Shown one piece after another: positions 37,701-46,851 of a stretch of DNA of 64,000 nt. Every line of letters starts with the position of its first letter. The first letter of the stretch is position 1. Source of the DNA: CAXSBR01 sp964236495 (GTDB lineage: Bacteria > Actinomycetota > Actinomycetes > Mycobacteriales > Jatrophihabitantaceae). The DNA lies in assembly GCA_964236495.1 (NCBI GenBank), contig CAXSBR010000009.1, forward strand, positions 1 through 64,000, written 5' to 3'. The notes beneath the pieces are model-generated. The model was not told the origin of the DNA, did no database searches, and saw only the letters and a program-made list of their open reading frames with translations. Both the position numbers and the translations under genes were made by a program.

Positions 37701-38833
37701 GCTTCACTGACGTGGCTCTCGGCGACGTCGTAAGCATCGACCGAGTAGCCGTCCACCCTGCGATGATCATGCCGGGAACTCCATACGTCGGTCTTGAGAA
37801 TATTGAACGGGGTGGACGCCTAGTCGGCGTTGCAGATACACAGGCGGGGCAGCTTGCGAGTGCCAAGTTTCAATTCTCCGACGAGCACGTGTTGTTTGGT
37901 AAGTTGCGACCCAATCTTGCCAAGGTTGCGCGGCCCGACTTCAAAGGAATCTGTAGCACAGACATACTCCCCATCAGGCCTCACGCAAGTCTCGATAGAA
38001 GGTATCTAGCTCATTGGCTACTTGCCCCTCGAACGGTAGCCCGGGCGACATCTCGGGCCACTGGCGTCAATCTGCCGCGACTGAGCCCGACTGAGCTTTT
38101 GCGTTTCCCGATACCGCTGCCGGCGATCCAGGAGCAGCGGCGGATCGCCGACATCCTAGACCGCGCCGACGCGCTCCGCGCCAAACGCCGTCAAACTCAA
38201 GCTCTCCTTGACGACCTTACGCGATCATTGTTTATTCAGACATTCGGAGATTTTCGGTCGAGTTCGTTCACTACCAGGTTGGGCTACGTCGTTCGACCGG
38301 CCACTGGTGGTACTCCAAGTCGTGGGGAACCTCGGAACTTTGGAGGAACTACGCCCTGGGTGAAGACCGCAGAGGTAACCGGCGGCACAGTGACATCAAC
38401 GGAAGAAGCGATCACTGAGCGAGGATTAGCCAGCGCCAGACTGCGCGTATTTCCAGTCGACTCGATTTTAATCGCGCTTTATGGACAGGGGAGGACTCGT
38501 GGCCAATGTGCGGTTCTGGGTATTCCCGCTGCGACGAATCAAGCATGTGCTGTATTGGTACCGGGCGATTATGACTCAGCGTTCTTGTTCGTTCAGTTAC
38601 GACTCGCCTACGAGCGCCTACGGGCAATGGCGCGAGGCGGTAACCAGGCGAACTTGAACCTAGAGTTGGTTGGATCGCTTCCAGTCATCATGCCACCACG
38701 GGCCGCTCAACATGCGTTTTCTGAGCGTTCGAGCGCCATCGTAGCTCTACACTCCAAGTCCGCGGGGCAACTCGGATGTGCCGACACCTTATTCGCCGCA
38801 CTTCAGCAGGGCGCGTTTGCAGGTGCGCTGTAG
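37697..38833 (+). CDS. hsdS: type I restriction-modification specificity subunit HsdS
   Basis: A 378-residue DNA-recognition subunit with two target-recognition domains. The first ends in LSPTELLRFPIPLPAIQEQRRIADILDRADALRAKRRQ, the conserved helical spacer. The second runs LGYVVRPATGGTPSR to NLNLELVGSLPVIMPP and has a shorter closing helix. The second half (38230-38700) is clearly richer in A/T than its surroundings, a common mark of shuffled recognition domains. It overlaps hsdM by 4 nt, and the next gene starts within its stop codon. Confidence 0.93.
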   Translation: MSFTDVALGDVVSIDRVAVHPAMIMPGTPYVGLENIERGGRLVGVADTQAGQLASAKFQFSDEHVLFGKLRPNLAKVARPDFKGICSTDILPIRPHASLDRRYLAHWLLAPRTVARATSRATGVNLPRLSPTELLRFPIPLPAIQEQRRIADILDRADALRAKRRQTQALLDDLTRSLFIQTFGDFRSSSFTTRLGYVVRPATGGTPSRGEPRNFGGTTPWVKTAEVTGGTVTSTEEAITERGLASARLRVFPVDSILIALYGQGRTRGQCAVLGIPAATNQACAVLVPGDYDSAFLFVQLRLAYERLRAMARGGNQANLNLELVGSLPVIMPPRAAQHAFSERSSAIVALHSKSAGQLGCADTLFAALQQGAFAGAL

Positions 38834-39484
38834 TGGCAGACGTCTACATGTATGCGGATGAAACTGGTAACCTTGATTACGACTTTGCCGGTAAGTCTGG
38901 GGCAACCGAATACTTCGGGTTTGGAACTGCAACGTTTCGTGGCCCACACGGTGATGCACTCTTCACCGGTCTCCAACTGCGCGTCGAGCTGGAGCGAGCT
39001 GGGGTACAACTTCCTCGTGGCTTTCATGCCAAGAATGACAGCGCAGCGGTCCGATCTCAGGTGTTTGAGCTGATCGCCGATCAGCGGCCGCGGTTTGACA
39101 CCACCTTCTTGTACAAACCGAACGCCTACCGACAAGTCGTCGAGCGCGGCAGATTTACTTGTACAAGAAGGCGTGGTTTGTGCACTTCAAGGAGATCGCA
39201 ACGCAAGTCAGCAAACTGCACGACACGCTGTACGTCGCAGCCGGCACGTTGGGCACCAATAAGCGTAGGTCGGAGGCGCGCGCAGCACTCGCTGATGTGT
39301 GCGGCCAAGTGGACCGGAACATCGTGCTGTGCGTGTGGGACGCCTCAACTGCCTGGGGACTGCAGGTGGCCGACTATGGCTTGTGAGCAACCCAACGCGT
39401 GCTCGCCGGTCGGCCCACGCCCTGCTACGACCAGTGCGTCAAACCATCGCTTCGGTCGATGTTCACCCGTGGGGCAGCAAGTAG
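38833..39484 (+). pseudogene. DUF3800 protein, broken by two frameshifts and a nonsense codon
   Basis: DUF3800 proteins are RNase H-fold-like, often found in phage and defence regions. GTG 38833 starts YMYADETGNLDYD, the conserved Asp-rich entry, through PRFDTTFLYKPNAY. Near 39150 one base is missing, and the sequence resumes in another frame with YLYKKAWFVHFKEIA and LCVWDASTAWGLQVADYGL. There a TGA (39384-39386) stands where the family has Trp. A further lost base near 39467 separates this from an ending FTPWGSK at 39482. Repair gives about 217 residues. Start and 5' overlap with hsdS indicate it was part of that operon. Confidence 0.78.
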
Positions 39485-39631
39485 GCGCCGACTATCCCGA
39501 ACGGGAAGAGATCCCTTGGACCTCTTGTCATCGGCTCTCCCTAGCGTAGTGCAGGAGCGAGCATCGAGGAAGGCGTTTATCGCTCGGATGAAGACATTTG
39601 TTGGCACGCACGGCCAGGCGCGCCACAACGG

Positions 39632-39973
39632 CGCGTAGGCGACGGCGGCGTGGATGGCGTGATCGACCAGGATCGCCTCGGCCTGCAACGCATCTACGTG
39701 CAGGCCAAGCGCTACGCCGCGGACAACCCCGTCGGCCGGGAAGCCATCCAAGCGTTCGTCGGCGCCCTGCACGGCCGCAACGTCAGCCAAGGCGTCTTCA
39801 TCACCACCAGCCGGTTCACACCAGGCGCCGCCGAGTACGCCGCAAGTATCGGGACCCGCATCGTCCTCATCGACGGCGTCCGACTAGCCGAGCTGATGAT
39901 CGCCTACGGCGTTGGAGTGCAGACCAAGCAGACCTATCAGGTCGTCGAACTCGACGAGGACTACTTCGAGTAG
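39632..39973 (+). pseudogene. C-terminal remnant of an Mrr-type restriction endonuclease
   Basis: The frame ending at 39973 carries the Mrr catalytic core: GDGGVDGVI at the front, IYVQAKRYA with the Q-x-K catalytic pair, FVGALHGRNVSQGVFITTS, and the tail IVLIDGVRLAELM ending DEDYF. The N-terminal winged-helix region is absent and the upstream frame does not resemble it. A GTG at 39650 could start 107 residues, which would keep part of the core but not a normal protein. The remnant follows the broken DUF3800 gene. Confidence 0.7.
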
Positions 39974-39992
39974 TGGCTTCCGGTATCCGTGC

Positions 39993-40016
39993 CAAGTTGC
40001 GCACAAGCGCAACTTG
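39993..40016 (+). terminator. 10-bp hairpin after the mrr remnant
   Basis: CAAGTTGCGC (39993-40002) and GCGCAACTTG (40007-40016) are perfectly complementary around ACAA. It starts 20 nt after the mrr remnant stop and precedes the fic promoter, so a terminator is likely, although no T-run follows. Confidence 0.55.
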
Positions 40017-40023
40017 ACGCCAA

Positions 40024-40057
40024 ACAATGTCAGTTTTTGGCCTTAGAGTGACATTGT
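40024..40057 (+). promoter_or_regulatory. fic promoter with 9-bp inverted repeat operator
   Basis: ACAATGTCA (40024-40032) and TGACATTGT (40049-40057) are perfect inverted copies with 16 nt between. TAGAGT (40044-40049) overlaps the right arm and lies 6 nt before GTG 40056, so transcription is probably leaderless and the operator covers the start. A binding protein would repress fic; the Fic winged helix is a candidate. Confidence 0.6.
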
Positions 40058-41252
40058 GCAGGCCGAAATGTTTGTCAACAGCCCAACCGGGGTAGTCGTA
40101 CCGATCAGTGGCACCGGTCGGGATGGACCGTGGAAGCACATCGCCTTCCTGCCGCACCCACTGCCGTCCGAGCCGCCAGCCGTGTCGTCGGCAACTGTGT
40201 CGGCGATTGGCGACGCTCGCGCGATGCTTGCCGCACTAGATGCCAGAGCCACCTTGCTGCCCGATCCAGCGTTCCTCCGTCGAGCCACCCTGCGCGTCGA
40301 AGCTCAGAGCACGTCCGCTCTGGAGGGCACCTACGCTCCCTTGGAGACGATCCTCAGTGCTGACGAGGACGTCGTTGCCAGTGACTCGAACGTGCGCGAA
40401 GTCGTGAATTACATCGTCGTCGCGGAGTTGGCCTTCGCGTCGATCGGTGAGGGCCACTCCGTCACGGTCGGCCTCCTGGAGGACCTCCAAAAGCGGTTGA
40501 TTCAAGGCACCAAGGCCGACACGGCGCAGGCAGGTCGCATCCGAACGACTCAGGTGTTCGTCGGGTCTGGTCACAGTGCCCAGGTGCACACCGCTCGCTT
40601 CGTGCCGCCCCCACCGGGTCTGGAACTCGAGACGCTGCTCGGCGACTGGACGCGATGGATTAACCGACACGACACCGAACCGTTCGACCCGGTAGTCGCC
40701 GCCGCCATCGGTCACTACCACTTCGAGACATTGCATCCCTTCAATGACGGCAATGGCCGGCTGGGTCGACTCGCTGTCGTTCTTCAGCTGATGCGGTCAG
40801 GGACGCTGGCCGAACCCACGCTGTCAGTGTCTCCGTGGTTCGAGGCGCGCCGCCCGGAGTACTACGACCGGCTGTTGGCTGTCAGCACCGACGGAGCGTG
40901 GGACGACTGGATTCGCTTCTTCGCGCTGGGCCTGGCCGAGTCCGCATCGTCGACTCTGGAGCTGCTGCGCCGTCTACTGGAAGTCAGTGAGAAGCTCAAG
41001 CAACGGGCACGCGACCGTGGCTTGCGCGCGCACACCGCGATGTCGCTGATCGACTTGGCCGTGAGCCGGACGACGTTCACCCTTCGCCAGGTCAAGCAGG
41101 AACTCGGTATCGGCTACTCCCGAGCCAGGACGTTGGTCACGCAGTTGATCGAAGCCGGCGTGCTCGCGCAGTACGGCAACGATGCCTACAACCGCCGGTT
41201 CCTGGCGCCAGCGGTGCGAGACGTCCTCCTCGGGCGTGCGTCCGAGGAATGA
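40056..41252 (+). CDS. Fic-family protein with C-terminal winged helix
   Basis: A 398-residue AMP-transferase-type protein. The Fic motif HPFNDGNGRLGRL starts at residue 227 and is complete. An N-terminal inhibitory helix carries the (S/T)xxxE(G/N) motif in TSALEGT near residue 90, giving a class II self-inhibited protein. The last 80 residues form a winged helix, with FTLRQVKQELGIGYSRARTLV typical, suited to autoregulation through the inverted repeat at its start. GTG 40056 is chosen from the promoter. It sits between hsdS and hsdR, an insertion into the RM operon. Confidence 0.92.
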   Translation: MQAEMFVNSPTGVVVPISGTGRDGPWKHIAFLPHPLPSEPPAVSSATVSAIGDARAMLAALDARATLLPDPAFLRRATLRVEAQSTSALEGTYAPLETILSADEDVVASDSNVREVVNYIVVAELAFASIGEGHSVTVGLLEDLQKRLIQGTKADTAQAGRIRTTQVFVGSGHSAQVHTARFVPPPPGLELETLLGDWTRWINRHDTEPFDPVVAAAIGHYHFETLHPFNDGNGRLGRLAVVLQLMRSGTLAEPTLSVSPWFEARRPEYYDRLLAVSTDGAWDDWIRFFALGLAESASSTLELLRRLLEVSEKLKQRARDRGLRAHTAMSLIDLAVSRTTFTLRQVKQELGIGYSRARTLVTQLIEAGVLAQYGNDAYNRRFLAPAVRDVLLGRASEE

Positions 41253-41335
41253 CGCCCTCATTGCACGTAGTCGGTGTCGCGCAGATGACCAAGGCGTGTG
41301 GTGTGGCGGGCAAGTAAGAGCGCGAGCTGTAACGC

Positions 41336-41372
41336 CTACTCTAAAAATCCTGTTAGAGCAGCGTTAGAGTAG
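41336..41372 (+). promoter_or_regulatory. TTAGAG triplet with inverted repeat upstream of hsdR
   Basis: CTACTCTAA (41336-41344) and TTAGAGTAG (41364-41372) form a perfect 9-bp inverted repeat, with a third TTAGAG at 41353-41358 in between. The cluster ends 18 bp before the GTG at 41390 and may be the operator of hsdR. A TAGAGT within it could double as a -10 box. Confidence 0.5.
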
Positions 41373-41389
41373 CCGTCGACTGGAGGCCC

Positions 41390-44300
41390 GTGACCAACTT
41401 CGCCTTCCTGCGCGCGCAGTGGCCGGCGCTGTATGAGGAGACGCTGCGCGCCGAACGCGCCGGCGTGGCCGATCCGCGCACATGTTGCTTTTACGCCCGG
41501 CGCGCCGTCGAGCTGACCGTGAACTGGCTCTACGAGATCGACCGCAACCTGCAAATGCCCTACAAAGACGACCTGGCCGGGCGGCTGCACGAGCCGTCCT
41601 TTCGTCGACTGGTCGGGCAGGACATCGCCACCAAGGCCGACCTCGTCCGTCGGCAGGGCAACATCGCTGTCCATCGCAGCACCCGCGTCACCGAGGTCGA
41701 CTCCTTGGCCGTGCTGCGTCAGCTCTATCAAGTGATGTTCTGGCTCGCCCGTACGTACGCCACCACCACCGGCAGTCGTCCGGCTGACGACCAACAATTC
41801 GACCCGAAGTTCGTGCCGCGTCCAATTCCAGCAGAGGTGCGAATCCGCCGGCAGGCCGAGCTGGCCGAACAAGAAGTACGCAACACCGAACGCGACCGGC
41901 AGCTCGCAGAGGAGCGCGAAGCCAACCAGTCGTTGCAGGCGGAGCTTGTCACGCTGCGTAAGCAGATCGCCCAGGCTCAAGCCGAGGCGCAGCCCGATCG
42001 GCACAACTACGACGAGGCCGAGACCCGCACGTTATTCATCGACGTCATGCTCAAGGAGGTCGGCTGGCCTCTCGACCGGCCCGAGGACTGCGAGTATCCG
42101 GTCACCGGCATGCCCAATCGCCAGGGCACCGGCTTCGTCGACTACGTGCTGTGGGGGGCGGACGGCTTACCGCTCGGGCTCGTCGAAGCCAAACGTACCC
42201 AGCGCGACGCCACGGTCGGCCAACAGCAGGCCAAGCTCTACGCCGACTGTTTGGAGCAGCAGTTGCACCAGCGGCCGGTGATCTTCTATAGCAACGGCTA
42301 CGAGAACTGGATCTGGGACGACACCACCAGCCCGCCGCGGCAGGTCGCCGGCTTCTATAGCCACGATGAACTTGCGCTACTCGTGCAGCGCCGCACCACC
42401 GGCAAGCCGCTGGCCGAACTGCCCGTCGACGCCACGATTATCGAGCGGCACTACCAGCACCGCGCCATCCGGCGCATCGGCGAAGCGTTCGACAACGGCC
42501 AGCGCGACGCTCTGGTCGTCATGGCCACCGGCGCCGGCAAGACCCGCACCGTCGTCGCACTCGCCGACATTCTGATGCGCGCAAACCGCTGCAAGCGCGT
42601 GCTTTTCCTGGCCGACCGCGTGGCTTTGGTGACCCAGACCGTCAACGTCTTCAAGGCCCACCTGCCCGACGCGACCACCGTCAACCTCGTTACCGAGAAG
42701 AACACCGACGGGCGCATCTACGTCTCGACCTACCCGACGATGATGGGCTTGATCGACCAGATGACCGAGGGCCGGCGCCGCTTCGGGCCGGGGTTCTTCG
42801 ATCTAGTCGTCATCGACGAGGCACACCGGTCGGTATACCAGAAATATGGCGCGATCTTCGACTACTTCGACTCGTTGCTCGTCGGGCTGACCGCCACGCC
42901 GAAAGACGAAGTCGACCGCAACACCTACCGGCTGTTCCACCTCGAAGACGGCGTTCCCACCGACGCCTACGGTCTGGACGAGGCTGTTGCGGAGCATTAC
43001 CTGGTACCGCCGCGGCCGGTGTCGGTGGCCTTGCGCTTTCCGCGCGAGGGCATTCGCTACGCCGACCTGTCCGACGAGGAAAAGGACGACTGGGACTCGC
43101 GCGAGTGGACCGAGGACGGCGAGGTACCCGACGTCGTTGCCTCCGATGCGGTGAACAAGTGGTTGTTCAACCGCGACACCGTCGAGAAGATGCTGAAGAC
43201 GTTGATGGAGACCGGGCACACGGTGGCCGGCGGCGACCGAATCGGAAAGACGATCGTTTTCGCCCGCAACAACGCCCACGCCGAATTCATTCGCGAGGTT
43301 TTCGACGACAACTACCCGCAGTACCACGGTGCGTTCGCCCGAGTGATCACCTACAAGACCGAGTACGCCCAGTCACTCATCGACGCTTTCGCGACGCCGG
43401 ACAAGGCCCCGCACATCGCCATCTCGGTGGACATGCTCGACACCGGCATCGACGTGCCCGACGTGGTGAACCTCGTCTTCGCCAAGCCGGTCCGGTCGAA
43501 AACGAAGTTTTGGCAGATGCTCGGCCGTGGCACCCGGCTGCGGCCGGACCTCTACGGCCCCGGCGAAGACAAGGCAGACTTCCTCCTGTTCGACTTCTGC
43601 GGGAACCTGGAATTCTTCAACGCCGACACCGGAGTGTCGGAAACTCGGATGGCGGCCTCGCTGGCCGAGCGGTTGTTCGCGGCTCGGCTCGAGCTGATCA
43701 CCGGGTTGGACACCGCCGAGCTGAGCGATGCGGAACCCGAAGGTGACGGGACGCGCAATGAGCGCGGGCTGCGCATGGACGTCGCGCACACGTTGCACGA
43801 CATCGTCGTCGGCATGAACGTCGACAACTTCGTCGTCCGACCGCACCGGCGTTGGGTCGAGATCTACGCCGAGCCAGGCCGCTGGTACAGCCTCACTCCC
43901 GACGACGCCCGCGAGGTCGCTGAGCACTTGGCCGGTCTGCCCAGCACCGTGCGCGACGACGACGAAGCGGCCAAGCGGTTCGACTTGCTTGTGCTCAGTC
44001 TGCAGCTCAGCGTGTTGAAGGCCGAACCCAGCTTCGGGCGATTGCGTGATCAGGTCCGTGAGATCGCCTCGGCGCTGCTAGAGGTGGTCAACATTCCCGC
44101 CGTGGCCTACGAGCGGGAACTACTTGACGACGTTGCGGGCGAGTCGTGGTGGGTTGACGTCACCCTGCCGATGCTGGAGCTGCTGCGACGCCGGGTCCGC
44201 GGCCTCGTGCGGCTGTTACCGCCGAAGATGGCGCGCACGCTGCATTACACCGACTACCAGGACGTCATCGGTCCCACCGTCGACATCGCCTTCCCCGGCA

Positions 44301-44791
44301 TACCCACTTCCTACATCGATCAGCATCGTTTCGAGGCGAAAGCTCGTTCGTACTTGAGGGCACACGCTGACCACGTCGCCTTACAGAAGCTGCGCCGGAA
44401 CCGAGCTCTGTCTGCCATGGATCTCGACGAACTCCAGCGAATGCTCACCGCAGCCGGTGTTGGCGAGCCGGCCGATGTCGACCGGGCCGCACAGCAGGCC
44501 CACGGCCTCGGCTTGTTCATCCGTGGCCTTATCGGGCTGGACCGCGATGCTGCCACCAACGCATTGTCGACGTTTATCTCCGGACGGACGTTGACGGCCA
44601 ACCAGCTCGACTTCGTCAACCTGGTCATCGCCTACCTGACCGAACACGGAGTCATGGACGTCGGGCGGCTTTACGACCCGCCGTTCACCGACCTCGCGCC
44701 CGAAGGTCCGGAGGGCTTGTTCAGCGGCGCCGACATCGACGACCTGATAGCCGCACTCGACAGCGTGCGCGCAGCCGCAACGGTGGCGTAG
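41390..44791 (+). CDS. hsdR: type I restriction endonuclease subunit HsdR (EcoEI-like, DUF4145 head)
   Basis: A 1133-residue motor and nuclease. An N-terminal DUF4145-like helical domain (about 1-130) and a coiled coil (about 150-205) lead to the HSDR_N nuclease, with D near residue 250 in GFVDYVLWG and VEAKR near 265 as the PD-(D/E)XK pair. The SF2 helicase follows with MATGAGKTRTV (about 380), VIDEAHRS (DEAH, about 474), LVGLTATP and GRGTRLRPDLYG. The C-terminal part is EcoEI_R_C-like. GTG 41390 has GGAGG 4 nt ahead. It should need HsdM and HsdS, which lie 3 kb upstream and separated by other genes. Confidence 0.94.
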   Translation: MTNFAFLRAQWPALYEETLRAERAGVADPRTCCFYARRAVELTVNWLYEIDRNLQMPYKDDLAGRLHEPSFRRLVGQDIATKADLVRRQGNIAVHRSTRVTEVDSLAVLRQLYQVMFWLARTYATTTGSRPADDQQFDPKFVPRPIPAEVRIRRQAELAEQEVRNTERDRQLAEEREANQSLQAELVTLRKQIAQAQAEAQPDRHNYDEAETRTLFIDVMLKEVGWPLDRPEDCEYPVTGMPNRQGTGFVDYVLWGADGLPLGLVEAKRTQRDATVGQQQAKLYADCLEQQLHQRPVIFYSNGYENWIWDDTTSPPRQVAGFYSHDELALLVQRRTTGKPLAELPVDATIIERHYQHRAIRRIGEAFDNGQRDALVVMATGAGKTRTVVALADILMRANRCKRVLFLADRVALVTQTVNVFKAHLPDATTVNLVTEKNTDGRIYVSTYPTMMGLIDQMTEGRRRFGPGFFDLVVIDEAHRSVYQKYGAIFDYFDSLLVGLTATPKDEVDRNTYRLFHLEDGVPTDAYGLDEAVAEHYLVPPRPVSVALRFPREGIRYADLSDEEKDDWDSREWTEDGEVPDVVASDAVNKWLFNRDTVEKMLKTLMETGHTVAGGDRIGKTIVFARNNAHAEFIREVFDDNYPQYHGAFARVITYKTEYAQSLIDAFATPDKAPHIAISVDMLDTGIDVPDVVNLVFAKPVRSKTKFWQMLGRGTRLRPDLYGPGEDKADFLLFDFCGNLEFFNADTGVSETRMAASLAERLFAARLELITGLDTAELSDAEPEGDGTRNERGLRMDVAHTLHDIVVGMNVDNFVVRPHRRWVEIYAEPGRWYSLTPDDAREVAEHLAGLPSTVRDDDEAAKRFDLLVLSLQLSVLKAEPSFGRLRDQVREIASALLEVVNIPAVAYERELLDDVAGESWWVDVTLPMLELLRRRVRGLVRLLPPKMARTLHYTDYQDVIGPTVDIAFPGIPTSYIDQHRFEAKARSYLRAHADHVALQKLRRNRALSAMDLDELQRMLTAAGVGEPADVDRAAQQAHGLGLFIRGLIGLDRDAATNALSTFISGRTLTANQLDFVNLVIAYLTEHGVMDVGRLYDPPFTDLAPEGPEGLFSGADIDDLIAALDSVRAAATVA

Positions 44792-44804
44792 ACCTGAACC
44801 ATTG

Positions 44805-45755
44805 CTATGGCCGGCGATACTGCACCTGGCGTCGGAAGACCTCGAACCCGCTGCGCTGGTAGAGCCGCACCGCCGCCCCGTTGGCCTCGTCCACGTACAG
44901 GATGACTTCTTTTGCGCCGGCCTGGTGAAGGTAGGCGAGCCCGGCAGCGAGCAACGCGCGGGCGATGCCACGGCCCTGAGCGGCGGGCGCGGTGCCCAGC
45001 ACGTACACCTCACCGGTCCGCGGCGTGCCTGGATGCAGCTTGGTCCAGTGGAAGCCCAGCAGCGTTGCATCGGACGGCGTCGAATCAGTCGTCGATGCGG
45101 TCCGTGATGCGTCGGCGTCGACGGCTAGTAAGAAGCCGGCCGGGTTGAACCACGGCTGCGCCATCCGCTGTTCCAGGTCGGTAGCAGTCCAGGCTCCCTG
45201 CTCGGGATGGTCGGCGAACGCGGCAGCGTTGAGCGACAGCCAGGCCGCGTCGTCGCGACCGGGCCGGAACGGCCGCAGCACGACGCCAGGGACAGCGCCG
45301 GCAATCGCGTCAGCGCTGGTGAGCGGGCGCGACATCGTCAACAGCGCCCGGTCGGTCGAATACCTGCGACGTGCCGCAGCCGGCCCGACCGGCGAGGCAT
45401 CGCTGCGACTCCACAGCACCAGCCGACCCGGTGCGCTGGCAGCCTCTGCGCCGAGCAACAGGTCGTTGGCAATATCACCGCGGGAAACGTCGTCAAATGC
45501 TTGCCCGACGACTAATCCGGCCGAGACGTCGGCGGTACGCGGGTCCGGCGCCGCTACCTGTAGGTAGCCGTGCAAGTTGGCATCGGCGTCGAGCAGCACC
45601 GAATGCCGGGACAGGTTAGAACGCACCGCCAAGATCTGCGCCTCGTCCAGGGCGTCGGCACCGTCGAGCTGGGCAGCGGCAATCATCAGCGCCGAGACCG
45701 CCAGCTGGTCCAGCTGCGCGACCGACCGTTCCTCCAGCCGCGCCGGGCGACCCAC
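44805..45755 (-). CDS. mshD: mycothiol synthase MshD
   Basis: A 316-residue acetyltransferase that finishes mycothiol by acetylating the cysteine amine of Cys-GlcN-Ins. It has two GNAT halves. The C-terminal half carries LGFHWTKLHPG and EVYVLGTAPAAQGRGIARALLAAGLAYL, then EVILYVDEANGAAVRLYQRSGF. The N-terminal half includes LARHSVLLDAD-like and LHGYLQVA regions. Length fits MshD. GTG 45755 abuts the glnR stop, so the pair is co-transcribed; in Mycobacterium mshD also lies by glnR. The end converges with hsdR 13 nt away. Confidence 0.93.
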   Translation of the reverse strand: MGRPARLEERSVAQLDQLAVSALMIAAAQLDGADALDEAQILAVRSNLSRHSVLLDADANLHGYLQVAAPDPRTADVSAGLVVGQAFDDVSRGDIANDLLLGAEAASAPGRLVLWSRSDASPVGPAAARRRYSTDRALLTMSRPLTSADAIAGAVPGVVLRPFRPGRDDAAWLSLNAAAFADHPEQGAWTATDLEQRMAQPWFNPAGFLLAVDADASRTASTTDSTPSDATLLGFHWTKLHPGTPRTGEVYVLGTAPAAQGRGIARALLAAGLAYLHQAGAKEVILYVDEANGAAVRLYQRSGFEVFRRQVQYRRP

Positions 45756-46520
45756 TCAGACGCTCGAGCGGGCCTGCGGCTCGGGTGCGTCTACGTCGGC
45801 GGCGGCGTGGTCGGTAGCCACGTCTGAACTCGTGGCGGCAGCCGAACCCTCGTTGGGCTGGACGAACTTATACCCGACATTGCGAACGGTGCCGATGAAA
45901 CTCTCGTGCTCCGGGCCCAGTTTCGCGCGCAGCCGCCGCACGTGGACGTCGACGGTGCGGGTGCCGCCGAAGTAGTCGTATCCCCAGACCTCCTGCAGCA
46001 GCCTGGCGCGGGTGAAGACCCGCGACGGGTGCTGAGCCAGATACTTGAGGAGCTCGAACTCCTTGTACGTCAGGTCCAGAGCCACGTTGCGCAGCTTGGC
46101 GCTGTAGGTGGTCTCGTCGATCACCAGGTCGCCGGCGCGGACCACATCGGGCGAGCCCTCGATCTCGGGAATCGTCTGGCGGACCACCGCCATGCGGAGC
46201 CGGGCGTCGAGCTCAGCGGGCCCGGCGGTGTCCAGGATGACGTCGTCGACATCCCATTCCGCTGACAGCGCGACCAGGCCACCCTCGGTGAGCACGGCGA
46301 TCACCGGAACGCCTGAACCGAGGGTGCGCAGAATGCGGGAGAATGCGCGCGCCTGACCGAGATCGCGGCGGGCGTCCAACAGCATTGCATTGCCCAGCGG
46401 CCGATCGAGAAGCTGACCGATGTCACACGGGGCAACACTGACCCGATGAGCGAGCAGTCCGAGAGCCGGCAGAACTTCCGTCGTCGGCTGTGCGGCCGAG
46501 GTCAACAGAGTTATGTCCAT
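45756..46520 (-). CDS. glnR: orphan OmpR-type regulator GlnR
   Basis: A 254-residue regulator with a degenerate receiver (about 1-115, starting ITLLTSAAQPTTEVLPALG, including AMLLDARRDLGQARA and VIAVLTEGGLVALSAEWDVDD) and an OmpR winged helix (about 130-225). The latter has DLTYKEFELLKYLAQH, RVFTRARLLQEVWGYDYFGG and RTVDVHVRRLRAKLG. The text matches actinobacterial GlnR, which controls nitrogen assimilation without a partner kinase. ATG 46520 follows AAGGGG. A Pro/Ala-rich tail closes it. It precedes mshD with no gap. Confidence 0.92.
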   Translation of the reverse strand: MDITLLTSAAQPTTEVLPALGLLAHRVSVAPCDIGQLLDRPLGNAMLLDARRDLGQARAFSRILRTLGSGVPVIAVLTEGGLVALSAEWDVDDVILDTAGPAELDARLRMAVVRQTIPEIEGSPDVVRAGDLVIDETTYSAKLRNVALDLTYKEFELLKYLAQHPSRVFTRARLLQEVWGYDYFGGTRTVDVHVRRLRAKLGPEHESFIGTVRNVGYKFVQPNEGSAAATSSDVATDHAAADVDAPEPQARSSV

Positions 46521-46851
46521 GTCGGGTTACCCCTTACTTAGTACGTGCACGTGGACAGTGCGGCAGTACCGAAAGGTGATCGTAACCGCATTGCGCTTCT
46601 GAACCGATTGAGATCGGTGTGCAACAGGCCACATTCGCTGGTGGCTGTCCATGCGGATGTGACTGGTCGCGGCTTCGACACCTACGGAGCGACATCGAGA
46701 AGGTCAGCGTCCGAGGCGACCGCCCCGATGTGGATATCGACGAGCCGTCGAACCGCCCTCGCCGCGGCCCGGTGATATCCACAAGTCCGGCGGAGACTTC
46801 TGCGGCCGTTCGGCGCGTCAGCACGCGGCGCTGCTATGGGACCATTCGTGC
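46521..46851. other. 331-nt divergent promoter region between glnR and the 46852 gene
   Basis: No gene supported. It must hold the glnR and 46852 promoters. I could not settle on a GlnR box or a -10 box with confidence. Confidence 0.4.

Noticed and set aside
39384..39386. Selenocysteine reading of TGA in DUF3800
   Set aside because: The family has Trp here, two frameshifts flank it and no SECIS-like hairpin was noted.
39485..39640. Additional gene in the frame ending at 39638
   Set aside because: It is the unrepaired tail of the DUF3800 frame; no independent start or family text.
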